Source of the DNA: JASJHI01 sp965371355
Lineage (GTDB): Bacteria > Actinomycetota > Acidimicrobiia > Acidimicrobiales > Ilumatobacteraceae
Assembly (NCBI GenBank): GCA_965371355.1
Contig: CBDUYD010000094.1
Coordinates: 1-11,379, forward strand
Length of the DNA stretch: 11,379 nucleotides
Reading direction: 5' to 3'
In this document: positions 1 through 4,984 of the stretch, piece by piece
Numbering within the stretch: the first letter of the stretch is position 1
How the letters are laid out: every line of letters begins with the position of its first letter
Notes under the pieces: generated by a model
What the model was told of the DNA's origin: nothing
Seen by the model: only the letters and a program-made list of their open reading frames with translations
Database searches by the model: none
Position numbers and translations under genes: made by a program

Positions 1-162
1 CAGGACTTCATCATCATCAACCCTTCACTCGACAAGTTCAAACGAAGGGGGAGCCAGTACCGGCCACCATACGTAGGGGGTCTCACAGAGTTACCGGGAC
101 GTGGATTTCTCAGAGGTATCCGGCCGCCCGGAGGGCAACCGCTCGCTTCCGACGCTGATCGC
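1..162. other. Region upstream of tgt, no identified gene
   Basis: No gene can be named here. Reading frame +1 is open from the left edge to a TAG at 163-165. Its first 13 or so codons mostly end in C or G (start QDFIIINPSLDKFK), as in the real genes of the window. After about position 45 codons such as TTA, GTA, AGA and CGA appear, so coding character fades. It could be the tail of an upstream gene or chance; 55 open codons are not remarkable in GC-rich DNA. On the minus strand, stacked ATG codons near positions 10-19 follow an AAGGG-like sequence, so a divergent gene leaving the left edge is also possible. The end of this frame does not resemble the C-terminus of QueA, the partner often found before tgt. 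The stretch looks less GC-rich than the rest of the window. Confidence 0.3.
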
Positions 163-168
163 TAGCCT
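163..168 (+). promoter_or_regulatory. Probable -10 box for leaderless tgt
   Basis: TAGCCT ends 7 nt before the GTG at 176. A TAnnnT hexamer 6-8 nt before a start codon is the usual actinobacterial arrangement when transcription begins at the start codon itself. Near-identical boxes precede apt and hisS at similar spacing, which is the main support. No convincing -35 hexamer is visible about 17 nt upstream. The box overlaps the stop codon of the +1 frame that comes in from the left edge. Confidence 0.55.
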
Positions 169-175
169 CGCGGCC

Positions 176-1273
176 GTGCATCCGGTCACATTCGAGGTCG
201 AGGCGACCGACGGCGCTGCCCGGGCGGGTACCGCCACGTCGGCGAACGGCTCGTACACGACCCCGCTCTTCATGCCGGTCGGCACCCGCGGCGCGATCAA
301 GCACCTCAGCGCGGCGGACTACGAGATGGTCGGCGCCCAGATCGTGCTCGGCAACACCTACCACCTGATGCTCCGGCCCGGCGCAGAACTGATCGAACGG
401 TTCGGCGGGCTCGGCAAGTTCTCCGGATGGCACGGCCTCACGCTCACCGACTCGGGTGGCTTCCAGGTCTTTTCGCTCTCCCCGGAGATCGACGACGACG
501 GCGTCACGTTCAAGAGCACCTACGACGGGTCGACCCACCGCTTCGACCCCGAGACCGCGGTCGACGTACAGCAGCGCATCGGCGCCGACATCCAGATGGT
601 GCTCGACGTGTGCCCCCCGCTCCCGAGCCCCGCCGACGAGATCCGTCTCGCGGTCGAGCGCACCGCGGCGTGGGCAGAACGAGCCAAGGGCGCCCATCGG
701 CGGATCGACCAGGCCTTGTTCGGAATCGTCCAGGGCGGCACGAGTGAGGTGATGCGCCGGGAGAGCGCACAGCGCACGGTCGAGATCGGATTCGACGGAT
801 ACGGCATCGGCGGGCTCTCGGTCGGTGAGTCACGTGAAGAGATGCTCCCCGCACTGGCCGCGTGCATCGAACAGCTCCCCGACGACCGACCGAGGTATCT
901 GATGGGTGTTGGTGACCCGGTGTCGTTGATCGAGGCGGTCGCGCTCGGAGTCGACCAGTTCGACTGCGTGATGCAGACCCGGCTCGGTAGGCACGGGACG
1001 GCGCTCACCTCGACCGGCCGCTTCCAGGCCAAGGCGGCACGCAACGCCGAACTCGACGAACCACTGGACGCCGACTGTCCGTGCGACGTGTGCGCACGCC
1101 ACAGCCGCGGCTACATCCGCCACCTCCTCCAGGTGGGTGAACCGACCGCATCGCGCCTCCTCTCGCTGCACAACGTCGCGTGGACGATCGACCTGATGGG
1201 CCGGATGCGCGACGCGATCGAAGCCTCGTCGTTCGACCGGCTGCGGCGCGAGATTCTCGCCATCTGGGGCTGA
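176..1273 (+). CDS. tgt: tRNA-guanine(34) transglycosylase (queuosine insertion)
   Basis: Bacterial Tgt swaps the wobble guanine of tRNA-Asp, -Asn, -His and -Tyr for preQ1, the queuosine precursor. The product is 365 aa, normal for the family. Visible motifs, numbered from the GTG at 176: TDSGGFQVFS with Asp92 (general acid/base), GIVQGG at 183-188, GGLSVGE at 212-218 (base-recognition loop), FDCV with nucleophile Asp263, and zinc ligands Cys301, Cys303, Cys306 and His332. Cys146 and Val216 match positions linked to preQ1 rather than queuine use. Two substitutions stand out: the usual DCV(L/M)PTR reads DCVMQTR at 263-269, and the usual DEC reads DVC at 144-146. The frame extends to a GTG at 101, but those 25 residues do not match the family, while VHPVTFEVEATDG does, and a TAGCCT box sits just before 176. 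tgt directly before yajC-secD-secF recalls the order in enterobacteria. Confidence 0.95.
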   Translation: MHPVTFEVEATDGAARAGTATSANGSYTTPLFMPVGTRGAIKHLSAADYEMVGAQIVLGNTYHLMLRPGAELIERFGGLGKFSGWHGLTLTDSGGFQVFSLSPEIDDDGVTFKSTYDGSTHRFDPETAVDVQQRIGADIQMVLDVCPPLPSPADEIRLAVERTAAWAERAKGAHRRIDQALFGIVQGGTSEVMRRESAQRTVEIGFDGYGIGGLSVGESREEMLPALAACIEQLPDDRPRYLMGVGDPVSLIEAVALGVDQFDCVMQTRLGRHGTALTSTGRFQAKAARNAELDEPLDADCPCDVCARHSRGYIRHLLQVGEPTASRLLSLHNVAWTIDLMGRMRDAIEASSFDRLRREILAIWG

Positions 1274-1289
1274 CGTTTCGAGAGACGTC
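1272..1289 (+). terminator. Short hairpin overlapping the tgt stop codon
   Basis: The arms GACGTTTC (1272-1279) and GAGACGTC (1282-1289) pair over about 7-8 bp with one G-T wobble and a very small loop. The stem begins inside the TGA stop of tgt. No T-run follows, so it is not a classical intrinsic terminator; it may end or attenuate tgt transcription before the yajC promoter, protect the mRNA 3' end, or be chance. Confidence 0.3.
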
Positions 1290-1322
1290 GACGCGCGAGC
1301 CCATTCCGACAGAACTCAGCGG

Positions 1323-1328
1323 TAGGAT
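1323..1328 (+). promoter_or_regulatory. Probable -10 box for yajC-secD-secF
   Basis: CGGTAGGAT contains TAGGAT, which ends 11 nt before the yajC ATG at 1340. It shares the CGGTAGnnT form with the boxes before apt and hisS. The spacing predicts a transcript with at most a few leader nucleotides, slightly longer than in the other three cases. No Shine-Dalgarno sequence precedes the ATG, which agrees with a leaderless or near-leaderless message. No clear -35 element is seen. Confidence 0.5.
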
Positions 1329-1339
1329 CGCTCGCCGTT

Positions 1340-1774
1340 ATGACCGAGACACTTGCGACGATCCTGGGGTCCGGCGGAGGAGGCGGCGGCGGGGGCTTCC
1401 TCTCCTTCGGCATCCTGCTGCTGATCCCATTTGCCATGTACTTCTTCATGATCCGGCCGCAGCGTCGGCGGGTGAAGGAGCAGGCGCAACTTCAGCGTTC
1501 GATCTCCATCGGTGACGAGGTCGTCACCACCTCCGGGATCGTCGGAAAGATCACCGGTGAGGACGGCGAGACACGGTTCTGGCTCGAGATCGACGACGAC
1601 GTCCAGATCCGGATCGCCCGCGCCGCGATTCAGGGCCGTGCCGATGAAGGGGACGGCGCCAAACCCGACGGCGCCGAAGCCGAAGATGACGCCGAAGCCG
1701 AAGATGACGCCGAGGTCGAAACGCCCGAGGTCGACGCAGATCCCGACGCAGATCCCGACGGCAGCGTCGACTGA
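1340..1774 (+). CDS. yajC: Sec translocase accessory subunit YajC
   Basis: YajC is a small single-span membrane protein that associates with SecDF and the SecYEG channel. The product is 144 aa. It begins with a short N-terminus carrying eight glycines in a row (residues 12-19), then one hydrophobic segment (about 20-38), then the family hallmark FFMIRPQRRR. A small soluble YajC domain follows (about 45-100, with GDEVVTTSGIVGKI). The last 40 or so residues are a low-complexity, strongly acidic tail of Asp, Glu, Ala and Pro built partly from exact DNA repeats, longer than in the minimal YajC of about 110 residues. secD starts 10 nt after the stop and secF overlaps secD, so the three form one operon. 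Identification is secure; the role of the tail is unknown. Confidence 0.93.
   Translation: MTETLATILGSGGGGGGGGFLSFGILLLIPFAMYFFMIRPQRRRVKEQAQLQRSISIGDEVVTTSGIVGKITGEDGETRFWLEIDDDVQIRIARAAIQGRADEGDGAKPDGAEAEDDAEAEDDAEVETPEVDADPDADPDGSVD
1673..1756 (+). repeat. Tandem repeats encoding the acidic YajC tail
   Basis: Two exact copies of an 18-bp unit (1673-1690 and 1691-1708) encode AEAEDD twice. A further exact 12-bp unit occurs twice at 1733-1744 and 1745-1756 and encodes DADP twice. Both units are multiples of three, so gain or loss of a copy would change tail length without shifting frame. They account for much of the acidic C-terminus. Confidence 0.85.
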
Positions 1775-1784
1775 GCCGCCGCTG

Positions 1785-3242
1785 ATGCATCGCCGCCTCT
1801 GGATCTCGCTCGTCGGGACCATCCTGGTCGTGGTCGCCGCGCTCGTCTACAACGTCGCCACCGACAACACTCCGGTGCTCGGCCTCGATCTCCAGGGCGG
1901 CGTGTCGGTCATCCTGGCGCCGACCGAGGACGCCAGCTCCGAGGACCTGCTCGTGATCCGCGATCTCATCCGCGACGAGCTCGAACGCAGAGGCATCGCC
2001 GAACCCGACGTCCGCGTGCAGGGTGAGACGATCGTCGTCGACCTCCCCGGCGTGAGGGATCAGCGAGAGGCGCTCGACGCGGTCGACGTGTCGGGTGTCG
2101 TCGAGCTACGTCCGGTGCTCAACTTCAGCGACTGTGCTCCCGCCGAGGGCCTCACGCCCACCCCGACCGATCCGGGGGCGACCAATTCGGGGGCCACGGG
2201 ATTCCGTCGTGGCGCTCCGGAGCCCAACGATTCGATCCCCGCTCCCGACGATCCGGCGCCGGTGACCCCTTCGACCCCGGGTGCCGAACTGCTCCCGACC
2301 CGCGACGGCAACGCACTCTGCGTCGGACCCGCGCAGGGAACGGGTGAGGTGTTCTCCAGGGGGAGCGCCGAGACCACCGCCCACACCGGGTGGGGCGTGT
2401 CGGTCGGCCTGCGAGGCGACGGCCAGGCGGTCTGGAACAATCTCGCGGCACAGTGCTACAACACGACGCCGAGCTGCCCCTCGACCCAGCCCGGTGTGCG
2501 CGGCCAGATCGCGATCGTGCTCGACGGTGTGATCCAGTCGTCTCCGCAGGTCAATCAGACGAACTTCACCGACGGTGTCGCGATCTCCGGCAGCTTCACC
2601 CGCAGCGAGGCGGACAGCCTCGCGTCGGTCCTCAACCGTGGTGCGTTCCCGGTCGAGGTCGAGGCACAGGAGGCCCGCACGGTGTCGGCGTCGGCCGGTG
2701 CCGATTCACTCAACGCGGCGATCATCGCGGGCCTGATCGGCGTCGCGCTCGTACTCGCTTTCCTCGTCTTCTACTACCGATGGCTCGCGCTGATCATCAT
2801 CGGTGGCCTCATCGTCTGGGGGATGGCGGTGTTCAGCGCCGCATCGTTCATCTCCGGCTGGACGAACTACGCCCTGAGCCTCGCAGGGGTCACAGGCATC
2901 ATCGTCGCCGTCGGCGTCACCGTCGACAGCTATGTCGTGTTCTTCGAGCGGATGAAGGACGAACTGCGAAACGGTCGCACACTCAAGAATGCGGCGCCAC
3001 GGAGCTTCAAGATGACCTGGCGGACGATCTGGTCGGCCGATCTCGTGTCGATAATCGGCGCCGGGATCCTGTTCTGGCTGAGCGTCGGATCCGTTCGCGG
3101 ATTCGCCCTCTACCTCGGCATCACCACACTGTGCGATCTGTTCGTCTGCTTCTTCTACACGCGACCGGCGGTCATCCTCCTGGCGCGCAGCAAACTGATG
3201 GTCGACAAGCGAGTGTTCGGGCTCGAGGTGGCCACCACATGA
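1785..3242 (+). CDS. secD: Protein translocase subunit SecD
   Basis: SecD works with SecF and YajC, using the proton-motive force to help pull exported proteins through SecYEG on the outer side of the membrane. From the ATG at 1785 the product is 485 aa, shorter than E. coli SecD (about 615 aa). TM1 lies at about residues 5-25, followed by the P1 signature GLDLQGGV (33-40). A large extracytoplasmic domain extends to about 305 and contains a Pro/Thr/Asp-rich stretch at about 118-170 and cysteines 117, 179, 224 and 231. Five more membrane segments follow (about 311-466). Asp381 in VGVTVDSYVVFFERMKDE occupies the place of the conserved proton-path aspartate. The frame is open upstream inside yajC, but the SecD-like sequence begins at MHRRLWISLVGT. 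There is no strong Shine-Dalgarno; translation is probably coupled to yajC, whose stop is 10 nt away. Confidence 0.95.
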   Translation: MHRRLWISLVGTILVVVAALVYNVATDNTPVLGLDLQGGVSVILAPTEDASSEDLLVIRDLIRDELERRGIAEPDVRVQGETIVVDLPGVRDQREALDAVDVSGVVELRPVLNFSDCAPAEGLTPTPTDPGATNSGATGFRRGAPEPNDSIPAPDDPAPVTPSTPGAELLPTRDGNALCVGPAQGTGEVFSRGSAETTAHTGWGVSVGLRGDGQAVWNNLAAQCYNTTPSCPSTQPGVRGQIAIVLDGVIQSSPQVNQTNFTDGVAISGSFTRSEADSLASVLNRGAFPVEVEAQEARTVSASAGADSLNAAIIAGLIGVALVLAFLVFYYRWLALIIIGGLIVWGMAVFSAASFISGWTNYALSLAGVTGIIVAVGVTVDSYVVFFERMKDELRNGRTLKNAAPRSFKMTWRTIWSADLVSIIGAGILFWLSVGSVRGFALYLGITTLCDLFVCFFYTRPAVILLARSKLMVDKRVFGLEVATT

Positions 3243-4393
3243 GCCGCGGCGACCAGATCGCATCGTCGGGTCGGGGACGTCTGTTCCGCGGTCAGACGGC
3301 GATCGACTTCTACGGTGCCCGCCGGTACGGCCAGATGATCGCTGTGGCGGTGATCGTCATCACGGTGGGCTCGCTCTCGACCCGCGGCCTCAACCTCGGT
3401 CTCGATTTCGAGGGAGGCGTCGCTTGGGACGTTCCCGCCAGCGAGACGTTCGGTGTCGACGAGGCAACCGACGTGCTCTCCGAGAACGGCGTCTCCACGA
3501 CCGGTGCGAAGATCCAGCGCCGCACATCCGACGCCACCGACGTCGTCACCGTGCAGGTCGAGGTGCTGCCCAGCGAGACGATCGCCGATCTGACCCAGGA
3601 TTTCGCGGACGCCGCCGGTGTCGACGTCGCCGATGTCAGCTTCTCGTTCACCAGTTCCACCTGGGGTGCGGAGATCACCGAGAAGATGATCCGCGCGCTC
3701 GTGATCTTCCTGGTGGTCGTCGCGCTGTTCATCTCGATCCGCTTCGAATGGCGGATGGCGCTCGCCGCACTGGTCGCGATGGGACACGACCTGCTCGTGA
3801 CCGTGGGGGTGTACTCGGTGTTCCAGTTCGAGGTGACCCCCGCGACCGTGATCGCCTTCCTCACGATCCTCGGCTATTCGCTGTACGACACGATCGTCGT
3901 GTTCGACCGCGTCAAGGAGAACGAGGGCAAGTACGCGGGCGTCAGGATGCGCTACGAGGACATCGTCAACATCTCGATGAACCAGGTGTTGATGCGGTCG
4001 ATCAACACGAGTATCTCGTCGGTCCTGCCCGTCATCTCGCTGTTGCTGATCGGCGCCGGACTGCTCGGGGCGGCGACGCTGCGCGAGTTCGCGCTCGCGC
4101 TGCTCGTCGGCATGATCTCGGGCATCTATTCGTCGATCTTCGTCGCCACGCCGCTGCTCGCGTGGCTCAAGATGGGAACCGGTCGACGCGAGTCACGGCG
4201 TGACCGTCTCGTCGGCGAGGACCTCCGCGCGGTCGTGATCGGCGCAGGTGTCACGGGACGCGTGCAAGCGCCCGAGTCGGCCCAGGCCGAGGGCGATTCG
4301 CACGACGACGACGAGCTGACCGCCGCGGTCGTCCAGCCCGCCGAGCGCCTCCTCACGCACCCCGCGCGGCCGCGCAAGAAGAAGCGTCGCTGA
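3239..4393 (+). CDS. secF: Protein translocase subunit SecF
   Basis: SecF is the partner of SecD in the RND-related SecDF motor. The product is 384 aa. TM1 is at about residues 32-48, followed by the P1 signature LNLGLDFEGGV (51-61) and a small extracytoplasmic domain to about 148. TM2-TM6 span roughly 150-310 and include MGHD (181-184) and GYSLYDTIVVFDRVKEN (212-228), the conserved SecF segment containing the key Asp217. The tail after 311 is cytoplasmic, with an acidic patch (GDSHDDDE) and a very basic end, RPRKKKRR. The ATG at 3239 overlaps the secD stop (ATGA), and GAGG at 3225-3228 is a plausible ribosome site 10 nt upstream, so translation is coupled to secD. The frame is open far upstream inside secD, but that part is a shadow with no SecF similarity. 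Confidence 0.96.
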   Translation: MSRGDQIASSGRGRLFRGQTAIDFYGARRYGQMIAVAVIVITVGSLSTRGLNLGLDFEGGVAWDVPASETFGVDEATDVLSENGVSTTGAKIQRRTSDATDVVTVQVEVLPSETIADLTQDFADAAGVDVADVSFSFTSSTWGAEITEKMIRALVIFLVVVALFISIRFEWRMALAALVAMGHDLLVTVGVYSVFQFEVTPATVIAFLTILGYSLYDTIVVFDRVKENEGKYAGVRMRYEDIVNISMNQVLMRSINTSISSVLPVISLLLIGAGLLGAATLREFALALLVGMISGIYSSIFVATPLLAWLKMGTGRRESRRDRLVGEDLRAVVIGAGVTGRVQAPESAQAEGDSHDDDELTAAVVQPAERLLTHPARPRKKKRR

Positions 4394-4400
4394 CCCGCCG

Positions 4401-4420
4401 GCGATGCGTGCGCGCATCGC
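4401..4420 (+). terminator. Perfect 8-bp inverted repeat after secF
   Basis: GCGATGCG (4401-4408) and CGCATCGC (4413-4420) are exact reverse complements separated by TGCG. The repeat starts 7 nt after the secF stop and ends 22 nt before the TAGCCT box of apt. The position suits a terminator for yajC-secD-secF, but no T-tract follows. A stem without a U-run may act as a weak or Rho-assisted terminator, or the palindrome may be a protein-binding site in the apt-rel promoter region. Confidence 0.45.
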
Positions 4421-4442
4421 GATCCAAGCTCGTGCTCGGCGG

Positions 4443-4448
4443 TAGCCT
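4443..4448 (+). promoter_or_regulatory. Probable -10 box for leaderless apt-rel
   Basis: CGGTAGCCT contains TAGCCT, ending 6 nt before the apt ATG at 4455. The same octamer GGTAGCCT precedes hisS. The spacing predicts that the transcript starts at or within a nucleotide or two of the ATG, and no Shine-Dalgarno is present. No good -35 hexamer is visible; the inverted repeat at 4401-4420 lies around and just upstream of where one would be. Confidence 0.6.
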
Positions 4449-4454
4449 CGGTGC

Positions 4455-4982
4455 ATGGAAGTCGATGCCGCCCCACTGCGGAGCTACATCCGAGACATCG
4501 CCGACTATCCCGAGGTCGGCGTCACCTTCCGCGACATCACCCCGCTCGTCGGCGACGGTCCGGCGCTGACCCGTTCGATCGACGAACTGGTCGGTCGATT
4601 CGACACCGATTCGGTCGCCCGTGTGGTCGGCATCGAGTCGAGGGGCTTCATCTTCGGGGCTGCGGTGGCGTATCAACTCGGCGCCGCCTTCGTACCGGTT
4701 CGTAAGGCCGGCAAGCTTCCCTGGGCGGTGGTGCGCGAGGAGTACGACCTCGAGTACGGCTCCGACAAACTCGAGATCCACCGCGACGCGATCCATCCGG
4801 GCGAACGGATCCTCGTGATCGACGACGTGCTGGCCACCGGCGGCACCGCCGCCGCGACGTCCCGCCTGATCGAGACGCTCGGAGGCGAGATCATCGGCCT
4901 CGGATTCGTGCTCGAACTCACCGAGCTGGGCGGCCGGGCACGCCTGGGGGATCGCAACGTCGAGGCGCTGCTCCGGTACTGA
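4455..4982 (+). CDS. apt: Adenine phosphoribosyltransferase
   Basis: Apt salvages adenine by joining it to PRPP to give AMP and pyrophosphate in the cytoplasm. The product is 175 aa, typical for the bacterial enzyme. Seen in the sequence: the N-terminal PEVGVTFRDITPL (19-31) characteristic of Apt, VVGIESRGFIFG (57-68), VPVRKAGKLPW (80-90), and the PRPP-binding loop ILVIDDVLATGGTA (119-132) with the acidic pair Asp123-Asp124. The family sequence starts right at the ATG at 4455, which also has the TAGCCT box in the correct place. rel follows after 2 nt, so the two are almost certainly co-transcribed; apt before rel is standard in actinobacteria. Both act on purine nucleotide metabolism, and purine phosphoribosyltransferases are among known (p)ppGpp targets in several bacteria. 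Confidence 0.96.
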   Translation: MEVDAAPLRSYIRDIADYPEVGVTFRDITPLVGDGPALTRSIDELVGRFDTDSVARVVGIESRGFIFGAAVAYQLGAAFVPVRKAGKLPWAVVREEYDLEYGSDKLEIHRDAIHPGERILVIDDVLATGGTAAATSRLIETLGGEIIGLGFVLELTELGGRARLGDRNVEALLRY

Positions 4983-4984
4983 GG

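Noticed and set aside
101..175. Longer Tgt starting at GTG 101
   Set aside because: The 25 extra residues have no Tgt character, family similarity begins right after the GTG at 176, and a TAGCCT box lies just before 176.
1512..1784. Upstream extension of the SecD frame into yajC
   Set aside because: It reads the acidic yajC repeat region out of frame as a Pro/Lys/Arg-rich string; SecD similarity and the first membrane helix start at the ATG at 1785.
2390..3238. Upstream extension of the SecF frame inside secD
   Set aside because: Arg/His-rich out-of-frame translation of secD without SecF similarity; the ATG at 3239 forms the usual ATGA overlap.
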